Source: Symbiodinium natans (lineage: Eukaryota; Sar; Dinophyceae; Suessiales; Symbiodiniaceae). From it: 64,000 bases of DNA. Positions within the stretch are counted from its first letter, which is position 1. Each line of letters starts with the position of its first letter. The DNA lies in NCBI GenBank assembly GCA_905221605.1, contig CAJNDS010002821.1, forward strand, positions 1-64,000, in the 5' to 3' direction. Under the pieces are notes generated by a model. The model was not told where the DNA came from. It worked only from the letters and a program-made list of their open reading frames with translations, and searched no databases. A program made the translations under genes and the position numbers. Shown piece by piece: positions 1 through 37,190 of this stretch.

Positions 1-408
1 GTGTGTTGTGTGTTGTGTGTTGTGTGTTGTGTGTTGTGTGTTGTGTGTTGTGTGTTGTGTGTTGTGTGTTGTGTGTTGTGTGTTGTGTGTTGTGTGTTGT
101 GTGTTGTGTGTTGTGTGTTGTGTGTCGTGTGTTGTGTGTTGTGTGTTGTGTGTTGTGTGTTGTGTGTTGTGTGTTGTGTGTTGTGTGTTGTGTGTTGTGT
201 GTTGTGTGTTGTGTGTTGTGTGTTGTGTGTTGTGTGTTGTGTGTTGTGTGTTGTGTGTTGTGTGTTGGGTGTTGTGTGTTGTGTGTGGTGTGTTGTGTGT
301 TGTGTGTTGTGTGTTGTGTGTTGTGTGTTGTGTGTTGTGTGTTGTGTGTTGTGTGTTGTGTGTTGTGCATGTGTTGTGTGTTGTGTGTTGTGAGTTGTGT
401 GTTGTGGT
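1..408. repeat. TGTGTTG heptamer tandem array
   Basis: About 55 near-perfect copies of the 7-mer TGTGTTG run from the window edge, with a few single-base variants (TGTGTCG, TGGGTGT). The unit is not a multiple of three and has no stop codon on the plus strand, so all plus frames stay open and give false Cys/Val-rich ORFs. The array is cut by the window edge. Confidence 0.95.
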
Positions 409-623
409 GTTGTGTGCATGTTGTGGTGTGTGTGTGTGTGTTGTGTGTTGTGTGTTGTGTGTTGTGTGTTGGGTGTGTGTGTGTGTGTGTTGGGTGTGTG
501 TGTGTGTGTGTGTGTTGGGTGTGTGTGTGTGTGTGTGTTGGGTGTGTGTGTGTGTGTTGGGTGTGTGTGTGTGTGTGTGTTGGGTGTGTGTGTGTGTGTT
601 GGGTGTGTGTGTGTGTGTGTGTC
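409..623. repeat. (GT)n tract punctuated by TTGGG
   Basis: Runs of GT dinucleotide are interrupted seven to eight times by TTGGG, making a higher-order unit of about 18-26 bp. It adjoins the heptamer array directly and looks like an expansion of it. Confidence 0.9.
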
Positions 624-2400
624 CAAGAGTTGTTTGCAGAAACTCACAACCTTCACTTGTCCTCATATGAATACCACCTCGGCTTGGTCCCAAGGTAGCC
701 TTGGCCCAAGGCCCCCCCCCTTTTCTTCTAGGGCTCGAGAGGGACCGCACTTTAGTTTGGACTTTCTTGAGTCCCTCAATTGCTGCGCACATCTTTAAAA
801 GTGTTAAAGGCTTTCTTCAAATCTTAGCGACAAAACGAAGTAAAAAAGAAAAAGTGTTTGAGATTCTTTTCCCAAAGCATGTTCTCGAAGAATCATTTCT
901 GCAAAGAATTGTCGCACAAGCACGTTGGCCCCTTTCTAGATGCCTTGAGGCTTCTGTTTCAAAATGTAGAAGGAACATGTATGATGAATGTAAGACATGC
1001 ACCACTTGTTTGAGAACTTCTTGGATTGCTCGAGAGAACAGTGTCACGCGTTTCATGAAAGAAGTCCTGAAGTCAAGATCTGAGATTTCAAGGGTGGGCG
1101 CCTATAAACATGAACAACACAAGGCCATACAAAGCCAATGTTTGAAGATTGTTCATCGTTTTTGTACAAATCTAGATGGCATATGCTTCGGCCTTGCTCG
1201 GTTTATGTCGTTCTCACTGCTCATCCTTGCACAAAACAACTGACAGTTGAAAGGCATGCTTTTTATATAGCTCTCCTGATCAGCTTCTTCAGTACCCTCA
1301 CCCAAGGGGGTTTGGGTGCAATCCTCATGCAGATATGGGGAGATGCAATGGCTTGCGAAGGGTTCATCATATCTTCTGTTCGGCACATGGGCTAGGAACG
1401 GCAAGGAGCTATAAGCTTTTTATTACTGGGCCACGTGGGCTTGGGGCGTCGACACTTTCGGCTTCTAATTGACAGAGGCTGTTCCTCAGGAGCTGCTTGG
1501 CTGAGGGCTTGGGACCGAAGATTTTAGAGATGACTGGGCTAATTGGGCTAGGTCTTCAGTGTATCAGCGTAGAAGGCCTCTGGCAAACCCTCGTCTTGCC
1601 TTGAAGTCTCCTGAGAGGCCGTTCCGCTTGCCGCTATTACCGCCGAAGATGTTCAAACCTGGGCTGCTCGGGAGTCATTTGGAGACCCACTTAAGTGCTG
1701 AATCCTTGAACCGGTCAGGACCAACCAGGACCAACCAGGACCATCCGCACATTGATATATCTTGCAGCGATGCACAGAGAGAGAAAGAAAGTGAGAGAGG
1801 GAGGGAGGGGAGGGAGGGGGGGGGGAACGAGACCATTTGCAGCACGGCTTCAGGCACGAATGAATGCAAATGGACTACCCAATGGAGGCCCTGATGCTTC
1901 CCTGATTCATGCACACTCCTGCTTCGAAGCCTTGGACGGAAAGTTCTAGTGGGTTTTAGGGTCCGGGGCATATCTTCTTATGGGAACCCTTAGTGTTCCC
2001 CTTCAGATCAACACGGCGCAGCGCTTGATGCGACCATGCCACCGGCAATCCAGTCAGCAAACGTCTTCGCTACTTCCTCGGATGACATGCAACGAATGCA
2101 ACGCTCCATGGCCAACATTATCATTGCTTGTGGGTTGGGGGCATCACGCCTCCGCAAAACCATGCAAAACCATGCATATCCGCAGCTCTGTGTGCAAGCC
2201 ATCACCTCTTCCCTACATCGCATTTCCAATGGGATATCACTCCACGCTGTGTCATGAGCCAAGCTTCGTCGAGCATGGGCAGGGACAGATCTCCGACGAA
2301 ACCACCGAGCCCTTGCGTGACGAGCCTTAGTCCAAGGCTTGTCGGCTTCTACTTACCTACCCTGTTGCCCCGCAACACGAAGTGCTGAACCTATCATAGG
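624..2400. other. No supported gene
   Basis: A 180-codon open plus-strand frame covers 701-1243, but it has no recognisable domain and the opposite strand is also largely open. A purine-rich GAGA stretch lies at 1770-1827 and three copies of an 11-mer (accaaccagg-type) at 1720-1745. No exon with convincing splice signals was found. Confidence 0.4.
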
Positions 2401-2408
2401 CTCTTTTG

Positions 2409-2660
2409 CTAGGTTCTTTTCGATTTCAAGTGGGCAAAAGCAGAAAGCATCGCAATTGCGAGCGTGACACAAGTGTTGTAGAGTTCCATTATCGGAGGTG
2501 AGTGAATTTTGTTGGCAACAAGAGACGCAATGTCTTTGAGACGCAGGAACCCTCTCATGGGGATTGTCGACTCATCCCAATCCCGGAACAACGACCAGTT
2601 TACTACTACGAGATGAGTGAGACGACGATCATTCAGTCCCAATCCGGAGGTTAGAGTAGC
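2409..2660 (-). CDS. Putative exon, unknown protein
   Basis: An open minus-strand stretch of about 80 codons with natural composition (motifs LNDRRLTHLVVVNW, LKDIASLVANKIHS). The splice ends are not clear. It lies downstream of the other minus-strand exons and probably belongs to the same unknown gene as those at 3.4-5.0 kb. Confidence 0.45.
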   Translation of the reverse strand, partial: ATLTSGLGLNDRRLTHLVVVNWSLFRDWDESTIPMRGFLRLKDIASLVANKIHSPPIMELYNTCVTLAIAMLSAFAHLKSKRT

Positions 2661-3419
2661 CGTAAACCGTGCAGCTTTTCACTCATTCTCCTTGCCGCAA
2701 CCATTCATTCAGCCTACAGCTTCTGAAAAAAATGACTTGAAGAAGCCATGGTCAAACCTCGAAGCACAGTGCTCCTAATAACCGATGAAGCAGGCATGTT
2801 TAACATAGCGTTGTTGCTGAGATACTCAAATCGGGGCAACTAGCTTGCCTTAACTAACATATGTCACCACAAGATGAGTACATAGTACATAGCATGCTTC
2901 TCCCGCGATGATAGCGTAATTCAAAATTCCTTAACAGTAGTCCGCCAGGGAAAAGGGGTGTCAGGTCGTTGAAGGTTTCAATATGCCAGGCAGCTGAAAG
3001 AGGTGGGACAGCGCCTCTCCAACCAGTGACTGGCCCATCTCGATCATCTTAGTCCTCATGCCGTCGAGAAATTTCCTCAGTGCGGACTGCAATTAGGCTG
3101 TATAGGCTTGAAAGCTTTACAGCCTTAGGGCTTTAGGCTGTGGGTTAGGGTGTAGCGGTTTGCTGGCTTCGTGCTGTGTTTGAAATTCGGCGCGTTTGTG
3201 GAGATGCGCGATGCAAAAAATAGCAGGGTTCGGTGGCCTTCGGCCAGCATATTCCAGCTTCCAACCGTGCACCGATGAGAGTCTCAGAGCACTCCAGCCA
3301 AATGCAGCACCGGCTGCAGGAAGGTAGGTGCTACAACTCAAAGACTGCAAGCCTGATGCCCTCTCAGGACTCTGTCGACTCTGCGAACGCTAAGCCCTGG
3401 AAAACACGCCGGGCGTCAC

Positions 3420-3477
3420 CGTCATCCGCGGCAAGTCCTTCACGACAGGCAGCTTGCCACCAATCAGGTTCATCAAC
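3420..3477 (-). CDS. Exon, unknown protein
   Basis: Acceptor ttcaag and donor GACG|GTGACG enclose 19 codons plus one base reading VDEPDWWQAACREG then LAADD. The acidic, Trp/Ala-rich composition is typical of coding sequence. Family not recognised. Confidence 0.6.
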
Positions 3478-4161
3478 CTTGAAGGCCGGCATTGAAGGTG
3501 TTGAGAAGCTGTTGAGGACTATAGGATTTAGGGCATGTAGCGACTTCAGGGTTTCGGCCTTATGTCCAAGGATGGGGGAGCGGTGGGTGCCAGAACTTTT
3601 TTCCCAGACCTCAGCCTGGGCCTAGGGACATGCCAGCGCATGGTTGAAGCAAGCGGTCCGACCCCGTTCCCTGGACCCAAGGGCCTAGATGGGCCTAGGG
3701 TTTAGGCTTCTTCTTGGAACTGCAAGCAAGTGGCGACTGGATGGGTGGCCCGAAGAGATTCATCGCCTGGCCAACTTGGGAACCTATGATAACCTATGTG
3801 TGTGTGCCACATGACGGACACAGGGTCTTCAGCCGAGATCCAACGTTACTGTATTCCAGAATACAGTGCCAGATGGCTGGGCCTAAAGCATGCCCAGCAC
3901 GCCGTGAGGATTCTCCGGCTTAGGATGTATTGATGCTGAGGCAAGACATTTCCAGAGCTTTGGATACCACGCCGCACTCTATCCTCCAACTCAACCAGCC
4001 CACAATGGCAACCAACGCAATCCCACCCCCCCGACCCCACCACACCTCCACGCATCCTGCCATTCCACCGGATCTACACCACGCCCCAACGTGCATCCAC
4101 CAAACCACCACTATCACCAGGTCAGACCACCACCGCTGCCAAGGCCAGTGCCACCAACCAC

Positions 4162-4277
4162 TAAGGCGAATCAATGTCTTCACTTTCAGATCCATGAAAC
4201 CTGCCTGGTCGACAACGAACTTCACCTCAGATGGATTACTCACCAACCATCGTGCCATGTTGACGTCTTCTCCTTTC
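4162..4277 (-). CDS. Exon, unknown protein
   Basis: The acceptor is cctgtgtag, followed by 38 codons including EDVNMARWLVSNPSEV and DQAGFMDLKVKT, ending at a possible GTGGTT donor. An internal GTGAGT could be an alternative donor. The opposite strand is also open, but its product is Pro/His/Thr-rich and less protein-like. Confidence 0.5.
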
Positions 4278-4439
4278 CTACACAGGTTTGACTCAACTTG
4301 CCTTGCCCACGCAATCGGTTGGTGCCACTGCTTCCTGCGTCTCACAATCTCGCGAATGCATTAAAAGCACCATCGGACGCGCTGACGCATTGGGAACCCA
4401 AGGGCCCGATGGCTCAAATCGCCTCACTTCGCCTCTCAC

Positions 4440-4590
4440 TTGGGGCTTCATCACTCCGGGGCTCCTTGAGCCTCGCAGCCCTTCAGCCCTTTGCATCCTC
4501 GAAGTTTGAGCTTCTCTGCAACCGAGCTGCCGCACCCGCTGAGTGCTGGTTGATCATCGCCTGCGCCTTTTTTCCGGACATATCCGGACA
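4440..4590 (-). CDS. Possible exon, unknown protein
   Basis: The minus frame reads SVAEKLKLRGCKGLKGCEAQ before a TGA. Composition is coding-like but the splice borders are unclear, so this is a weak call. Confidence 0.3.
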
Positions 4591-4855
4591 TTGTAGGGTC
4601 TGTAGGTAGGGTTTATGTACGTACTCCTCGGCACTCAGAGGCCTTCGGGGTTAAACGGTTAAGGGCGACAAAAAGAGATAGCATTAGGTACGCAGACTAG
4701 TACAAGCAACGTTGATCCCGTGCAGGTCTCACATTTAGATGGTGTAGGAGTGCAAGCGGAAGTGATCGGAACGCTCCCAAAGATTCGACCGGAGATGCCA
4801 ACGAGAACCCGAACCGAACATCTCGGCAGTTCTCGGCCCTGGTGGGACCCTCAAC

Positions 4856-4978
4856 AATTCGTGAACGCTCACAAAACATCAGCTCCTGCCCCCACACATC
4901 AGCAATGGGAAAGAAGTTCATCACGGCATCCTCACGCGTCTTTGGGTATTGGTGTGCGTTCACAAGCTGTGTGCGGAG
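4856..4978 (-). CDS. Exon, unknown protein
   Basis: Exactly 41 codons lie between acceptor aaatctgagag and donor GTTGAG. The product contains LVNAHQYPKTREDAV, NFFPIADVWGQELMF and CERSRI. Phase is 0 at both ends. It is the most 5' exon I can support for the gene that runs down to 2.4 kb. Confidence 0.65.
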
Positions 4979-5243
4979 CTCTCAGATTTGGCGGTCTGGG
5001 TCTGGGGCCTTAGGAGTTGCGGACTTTTAGCCACGCGAATCTGCAACGCACTTTTTACGAAGCATTTTGTGCAGAACCGCACCTCCTGTCCTTGAGTAGC
5101 CCAACCACTCAACATGCAAAGACACCCCTTGCGTGATCTTGCGTGTGCAACCTGCTCGGTTTTACCAAGCTGTCACCAGACAAAACGAAAATGTTGCATC
5201 GAACCCCCCACCCCAAATCCAAAACCGCGAACCCGGGCTGCAC

Positions 5244-5432
5244 CCCCGCTCCGGCTGCCAGATGGAAGAGAGCTTCTCATTCATAAAATCCTGCAACAGG
5301 GTCGTGTGAGGCTTAAGTATCTTGCACGTGGCTTCTGCAAAAGCGTGGTGGGCTCCTCAGAGCTTACAAAAACTTACAAAATCAGGGTTTCGGGTTGCTT
5401 TCGGGGCCTGGCCTTGGCCATCTCCACCAGTC
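5244..5432 (-). CDS. Three short exons, unknown protein
   Basis: Three exon-like blocks are seen. 5244-5290 (acceptor cctgttgcag, DFMNEKLSSIWQPER, donor GTGCAG). 5328-5362 (acceptor ttttgtaag, SEEPTTLLQKP, donor GTGCAA). About 5384-5432 (acceptor cctcctcag, LVEMAKARPRKQPETL). Introns between them would be short, which matches the rest of the window. Confidence 0.5.
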
Positions 5433-5829
5433 CTGAGGAGGTGCTACGAGTTCAATCGGGTTCAAGGGCACAGACTCTACAAGCCAAAGCATGGGTTAGC
5501 ATGGTTCTTGTTTGGTTTATGACAACCTTGGATGCAAAGACACAAATTATAAGACCAAGTGTATTCTATTCATTACATGGAAGGAAGTCGTGCTTAAGTT
5601 AGAAGTGCCATTTGTTTGTAAGACAATTTGGTTCTGGGCAGGGATGTTTTGGAGAAGAAGGTGATTGTAGATGCCTTGTTGTTGTACTAAAGCTGGCATT
5701 CAATACTGGGTGGCGCTACATGGGCTCAAACATACTGGGCTTGACATCAACTTCAAATGAAACCAGCCTGCCCATCCCATATTTTTTCATGTTTTGACAT
5801 CACCAAAAAGCGTGAGCCCTGAGGCCGCG

Positions 5830-14611
<8,782 letters not shown>

Positions 14612-15547
14612 CTGCAATGAAGCATTGCACAAGCTTCTCGACCCTGTATGACACTGTATTACCTTATAAAGCAGCGGTGCAAGCGAGCCATGGAAGTCCC
14701 AAATCTTCAAAGCCTCAAAACCATCTGCTAAATCCCAAGCCCTTTCCCAGACTCTGCAGAAGTTCATGTCGATGGCCTATTCCTGTTACATGCTTACAAT
14801 TTGCAGCTCACTTCATTTCTTTCGACGTAAATGCGGAAACCAGCCGTGGTATAATGCAAGGAGTGCGCCTCCTCCGAAATACCCACTTCTAGACCTTAAG
14901 CCCTCAACTTTCAAATAAAAGCCACACCCAAGAGTCCTGTGTAGGATGCTAGAGAGGTCAGGGAAAGGTTCCCGGCGGCGCGGGCATGTGCAGGATGCCG
15001 TCCCAGGCCGAGCAAGGAAACAGCGCTGGAGCCCCCAGCCTTGTCCCCAAAAAGACGAGAGAAGGTTCAGGTTGAAGGCTATGTGCTTTTTTTGTTCGTC
15101 CCTGTTGATAGGAAATCCTCTATTTTCTCACACACGCGCTAAAAAATGAACAAAGGGTGCACAGGCCCCCCTCTGATTTGCAAACAACGTTTTTGTTTTT
15201 TTGTTATTGGGGCTCATGTTCTTTTCGAAGCAAGCTTTCAAGGGTTTAAATATAAATAAAGCGCGGCTGTTGGGGGAGACGCAGGCCCCCATGTGCAAGC
15301 ACACTTGACAATGCTCGCATAACGGGTTTGGACAGGATTTGTGGAGCAGCGCCCCTCCATGTGCAAACAAAATGCTAGCGTGGCGGGTTCGATTTGCTGC
15401 AGGGACAGCACGCCCTCATTTGCAAACACAACGCTCGCCTGACGGGTTTGGACTGGATTCGTATGCTTTTAATGCAAGTTCTCTTCATGGCATGATCTTC
15501 TTTACAAAGCAAGTTTGCACGGGCCATATGTGCATACACACATATTT

Positions 15548-15571
15548 GTATAATATATATATATATATACA
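15548..15571. repeat. (TA)n microsatellite
   Basis: About 12 TA repeats just upstream of the telomere-like block. Confidence 0.9.
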
Positions 15572-15591
15572 TATACCCCCAAGCAGGAAAG

Positions 15592-15805
15592 GATTTAGGG
15601 TTCTGGATTAGGGTTCAGGAGTTTAGGGTTTAGGGTTTTGGGTTAAGGGTTTAAGGCTTAGGGCTTAGGGTTTTCAAGGTTCTGTGTTTCACACAGGCCT
15701 TTAAAGGCTTTAAGGGTTTGTTTAGGGTTGCAGCTTTTAGGGTTTAGTTAGGGTTTAGTGAGGGGTTTGGAGTTTCAGAGTTTTAGGGTTTAGGGTTTGC
15801 ATGAG
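15592..15805. repeat. Degenerate interstitial TTTAGGG block
   Basis: About 20 TTTAGGG or near copies (TTAGGGT, TTAAGGG, GTTTAGG) in about 210 bp, all in the same orientation. Too degenerate to be a functional telomere. Confidence 0.85.
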
Positions 15806-17339
15806 AGTTTTGGGGTAGGGGTGAGGGGGTGGCGGGGGGGGAGGGTGGGGGGACCGGCGACGCGAACCATACACATAACCGGGTTTTGGGTGGTGCACCC
15901 CCCACTTTGCAAACACGATGCTTGCATGGCGGGCTTGATCTTCTTTACAAGGCATGCTTGCATGGCGCGAAAATAAATGAAAAAAGGGGGGTTGGGGGAA
16001 GAGGGTGGCGCAGAATCCCCCGCCCATTGCAAACACAATGCTCCCTGCACTCACGGTTTGGAGTTTTTTCGGGGGTCAGGCATAGAATAAAATACATGTA
16101 TGTATCATGGGAAGTGCCTATGAATCACGAGCATCAGTACTTGTTTTGAATACCAACCCCCCGCCGTCCCGGGGGGGGGGGGGGGGGGAAAAGAAGCAAT
16201 GTGTAGTAATTGGTTTTCCCGCCCCCCATAGTGGGATATGGAATCTTTAATCTATGTTCCTTGGTGCTATGGAATACCCATGCGAGGCCCGAAATTTTCA
16301 GAGTTTGAGAATGGTGGAATGCTGAGCTCTAGTTTCCGGAGCTGTGGATGTGCTGCGTTAACGATGGTATGTTAGGGCCCACATTCAGAAGGTCAACGAC
16401 ACGAGCACGACATAACACCAATCTTGCTGATACTTTGCCGATTGACATACCAAAGACAGGCGTGGACAAGGAAAAACGCTTCCAAAAGTCTCCTGTAAAC
16501 GTGTGGACAGTTCGTGTCCCAATATCCTTCCCAGTATCTGGATGTATACATCAATAGAACCGTTGGGAAGGCTGGGGTTGATGAAGTTTACTAGAATGAG
16601 CCTGTTTTCGCGGCGAGGGAACATCCATTTCCGTAGGGCTGGCATCCCATGGCAGAATCAATGCCCACATATAATAACAAATAAGCTCAATACGGTACGA
16701 CGACTAATCCGAGGGAAGAGGGGACATGGGAGCTCATCTATGATATGAAAATCCTGGAGAACGAGAATGCATGAAGAGCAGATGTAATTCCAACTGACAA
16801 GAAACTTGAGCATAGATGGTTTGGTTTTCGTGCTCATTGCTTTCCAAAGCCTCTAGTGCGTAAGGGGCTTTACAAACGTATGCCAAAAACATTCTTCTAT
16901 TTAGCTCGTTCTTTCTGAAATTGAAAAATGCAAGCCTTGATTTGGGAAAGGGAGTTGCGTTTCAGCAACGAGTGTGCAACGATGTTGAAGGGGGGCCACG
17001 AAATGGAGAACCTTGCCCAAAAAGAATACCAGAAGCAAGGGGTACTAGGAAAGCGTGGGGTGTGCAGGACTTGAGCAGATAGCAGCAACAATTTGTTATT
17101 TCATGGATCCTGGATGCTCGAGGTCCCTACTCTTGGGCTGTTGTTCCTTATAAAGCTAGAGTAAAGGGTGCGCCCCCGCTATTTGCAAAGAATGCTCGCA
17201 TGACAGGTTTGGCAAGGATTCGTATGTTTTTCATGTAAGTTCATGGCATGATCTTCTTGGCAAAGCATGGTTTAAAAATGAGAGAACAAGCGGACAAGCG
17301 GCGGGGTTGGACTGGCCACGTTTCTGGACAGCCATCTCC

Positions 17340-17432
17340 CCAAGACCTCCCCTCCCCCCAGCCTCCACCTTCATTTTGTCCAGCTCCCGACAAGCCGCTG
17401 GATCGCCTCGGTCCTGCTGCTTCCAATGCAAC
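17340..17432 (-). CDS. Putative exon, acidic/basic helix
   Basis: An acceptor in tgcattggaag then QQDRGDPAACRELDK and MKVEAGGRG, with a GTCTTG donor. A second frame is also open because of the GC-rich composition. Confidence 0.4.
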
Positions 17433-17765
17433 AAAAGTGCAGAACAAGCGCTGCAATTTTACCAGACAGTCCCTCAAGCATCCCCAAAATGCGCAGCACC
17501 AACCCGCGACAAACTTTAAGTGACCCAACTCACAAGATGCTACACTCCTCCGGCATGACTTTGGGATGAAAGGCCGCCTTGTGGCTGCCTCGGCACTCTG
17601 AGCCACTGTCCCTGCCCCCCCCCCCCGCCCCCCCGCCCCCCCGCCCTGGAATTGCCGAGAAATGGTGGAAGGTCAGGAAACATCGGAAACCTTAGGGTCA
17701 CAGTCCGACCTGGGTCATAGGGAGATGGAAGTGAAGCCAAAGCATCTCAAGCTATCCCAAGTAAC

Positions 17766-34795
<17,030 letters not shown>

Positions 34796-34879
34796 TCAGA
34801 TTTGTCATGTTGTATTCAGGTTGGGACATAGGTCCTAGAAAGACATGCTTATACGTGGAGTTAAGCAAGACCGCCGACG

Positions 34880-35080
34880 CTGGCTTCGGAAGAGGCCCAT
34901 TTCTCGCACCGAAGCCCTGGGAAAGGAGACCAATCTAGCCCAAAACGACCCCTCATGGCAATGGGGTTTCGGCCAGCCCCGGTGGGGGATCGTCAAAAAC
35001 GAAGGCTCGCGCTCCTCGATGTCACATCCATCCCTCCCACCCTCCCAATGCCCAATTTTCTGCAGAAGCCCTCCAGATAG
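34880..35080 (-). CDS. Possible exon
   Basis: After acceptor ggcttctgcag the minus frame reads KIGHWEGGRDGCDIEE then REPSFLTIPHRGWP. The 3' end is not defined. Confidence 0.35.
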
Positions 35081-35379
35081 CCGTCCTGTCATTTGCACAA
35101 GGTCAAGCCAGGAACCCAAAAACAATCCGAATTACAAGCGTGCCGGAATGAAATCCCCACGTTGAAGTCCATTCGTATGCACATTTTCTAGAAGAGTAGA
35201 ATAAGATGTAATCAGGTGATGCAGGGTAGTTGATTCCAGTACTTGGCGAAAAAAAGCCATCTCACACCACGCGTGATCCCCTCTCCCGGCTCACGGACAT
35301 AGCGATTCCAGCACTACATTGGCACTTTTCGACTCAACGAGTTGAATCCTCCCGGCTTCCCGCGCAATTGACACGCAAT

Positions 35380-35515
35380 TGACGCGCCGCAGAAGCGCTG
35401 CAGACGCGCCGCAGACGCGCCGCAGACGCGAAGCAGACACGCCGCAGACGCGCCGCAGATGCGCCACAGACGCGCCGCGGACGCGCCGCAGATGCACCGC
35501 AGACGCGCCGCAGAC
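35380..35515. repeat. About 11-bp GC-rich minisatellite
   Basis: Ten to twelve imperfect copies of cgcgccgcaga in tandem. Confidence 0.9.
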
Positions 35516-35639
35516 GTGCAATCGCGCCACTCCGGCTCTCTGTCCTCCCGCCTCACAGATGCAGCGAGTCAAGTCCTACATTTGTACCACAATTCAAGGA
35601 ACACCCTCCTGGCTCCCTGCGCCATCCCTGCGCCATTTC

Positions 35640-35873
35640 CGAGCCAACACCCGAGACGTTCTTGGGAGAAAAGAGACATGATCTTGCGGTGCCGAATGCA
35701 AGCGGAAAGCCTGCGTAGATGTCGCCTTCCAGATCTGCAATTTCGCCTGCCCAGAGGGTCGGTCTAGTGCTACTGCTACTGCTACTGCTACTGCTATTGC
35801 TACTGCTACTGCTACTGCTGCTGCTACTGCTGCTGCTGCTGCCACCGCTGCCGCCGCTGCTGCTGGACGTCAC
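35640..35873 (-). CDS. Exon with poly-Ser tract
   Basis: The minus frame carries a Ser run encoded by a CTG/CTA repeat (35,764-35,862), then RPTLWAGEIADLEG, DIYAGFPLAFGTAR, SCLFSPKNVSG. The second part is strongly coding-like; the Ser part may be intron. Confidence 0.5.
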
Positions 35874-36029
35874 GTGCCTAAAGAAAATCGCAAAGGCTTG
35901 CGGGCATTGCCTAAGAAGAGAAGCAGGGTTTGCACTGCTTGCTGCAGCACTTCGTGGCCTAACAACCGAACAGACGACGAACTAATCGTCCTGGCCAATC
36001 GTGCGGCTTCGGTGCTATGAGCTTGTTCA

Positions 36030-36215
36030 CCATGGACGCACAGCTGTCACGGCTGCGCGCGTGGAGGACGTCGTCAAGGTTTGGGCATGAAGCGTTGCTG
36101 ACACGAATGCCACGGGAGTTTGAGCATGGGCGCACTGCTGACACGGATGCGCGCATGGAGGACGTCATCATGGTTTGGGCATGGACGCGCGGCTGACATG
36201 GACGAGCATGGGGAA
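36030..36215. repeat. Degenerate minisatellite, about 94-bp period
   Basis: ggaggacgtcrtcawgg recurs at 36,063 and 36,157; ctgacacggatg-like motifs recur four times. Two-part unit. Confidence 0.75.
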
Positions 36216-36329
36216 GCGGCATTGGCGTGGGCATGAGCTGCCAAAAAATGCAAGCATGCCAAGAAAACAACGCAATCAAACAAGGGCGTATCTTCTCGTA
36301 TGGCATGCGCGTTTCTACTCCAAATTGTC

Positions 36330-36469
36330 GAAACATTAGCAAATGAAGAGACTCTGAAGTGTTTATCTGCTATAAATACACACAATAGGTATACGAACGT
36401 AACTACAAGTAACCATGCAGCGATGAGGATTTCCAACTCAACAGTACAGATCCAGCCCATTCTGCACAT
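36330..36469 (-). CDS. Possible transmembrane exon
   Basis: The minus frame reads VELEILIAAWLLVV then TFVYLLCVFIADKHF, a clear membrane-spanning helix with a charged end. No firm splice borders. Confidence 0.4.
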
Positions 36470-36984
36470 GCGAAGCGAGAGCGTCCTATTTTGCAGGCGT
36501 TAGAAATCAAAGAATCCTTCCGAGGATGATTTAAACTTTTACACGATGTGGGATACTCCCGGCAAATCTGGGCCTACGGGCCTACGTGCTAAAGACGTGC
36601 GACCGCATCACATTGTGTTCTTGTGACCGGGTGAAGACCGCAAGCTGGGACCACCTCTCACCTTAAGTTTGCCACCTTAGGTTTCCCGTGCGCACAGGAC
36701 GACCACTCCTCACTCTGGTGGGCCGCGGGTTCCCGTTTGGACGAACTTTTCGCCTGAGCGCTCCGCAAGGACGACCCACCCGTTTCGAACAGGCCGTGAG
36801 ACTACCAGGACTCCTTTTCGTATTTCTGTGTGAAGCACAGCTCTCTGGGCCTGCAGGTTCCCTCGAAGCACGAACACGGCATGTCCGGCCCTAAACGTGA
36901 CACTGAGGATAGTAAGGCGCCGGCCCCCGCCCTGTCACTGCCTGGAATGTCAAAAGCCTTCCCAAGAACAGCCGCAGTCCGGCG

Positions 36985-37190
36985 CTACAGCAGCCCGCCG
37001 CAACTCCCTGTCGCATCTGAGCATGGCCTGTGTAGCCTAGCCGTACAGGCATGGCTGATCGTCTCAATCAGCTCGAACAACGATTCACAATCTCGGGCAA
37101 CTCCACAAATGCCCAGTACGAAAGCAGACATACCAACACTCATTAGCCAGTTCGTGAAGCAGCCGATTCTAGCAAAAAAGCGAGAACTGG
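36985..37190 (-). CDS. Possible transmembrane exon
   Basis: After acceptor gcttttttgctag: IGCFTNWLMSVGMS, AFVLGICGVARDCE, SLFELIETISHACT. Hydrophobic segment followed by a polar helix. The 197-codon plus-strand frame over the same region is taken as a shadow. Confidence 0.45.

Larger units (their letters stand above)
15150..17275. repeat. Dispersed repeat family, about seven partial copies
   Basis: Copies near 15,150, 15,280, 15,345, 15,405-15,520, 15,890-15,970, 16,010-16,060 and 17,165-17,270 share the order: GC-rich GTGCGCCCCC, then TTTGCAAACA, then TGCTCGCATGACGGGTTTGG, then ATTCGTATG, then CATGGCATGATCTTCTT. No copy has an ORF or clear target-site duplication. It may be a degraded SINE-like element. 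Confidence 0.7.

Noticed and set aside
1-698. Cys/Val-only ORFs
   Set aside because: Products of the TGTGTTG and (GT)n arrays.
701-1243. 180-codon plus-strand ORF
   Set aside because: No recognisable domain or splice context, isolated from the minus-strand array; kept only as a note.
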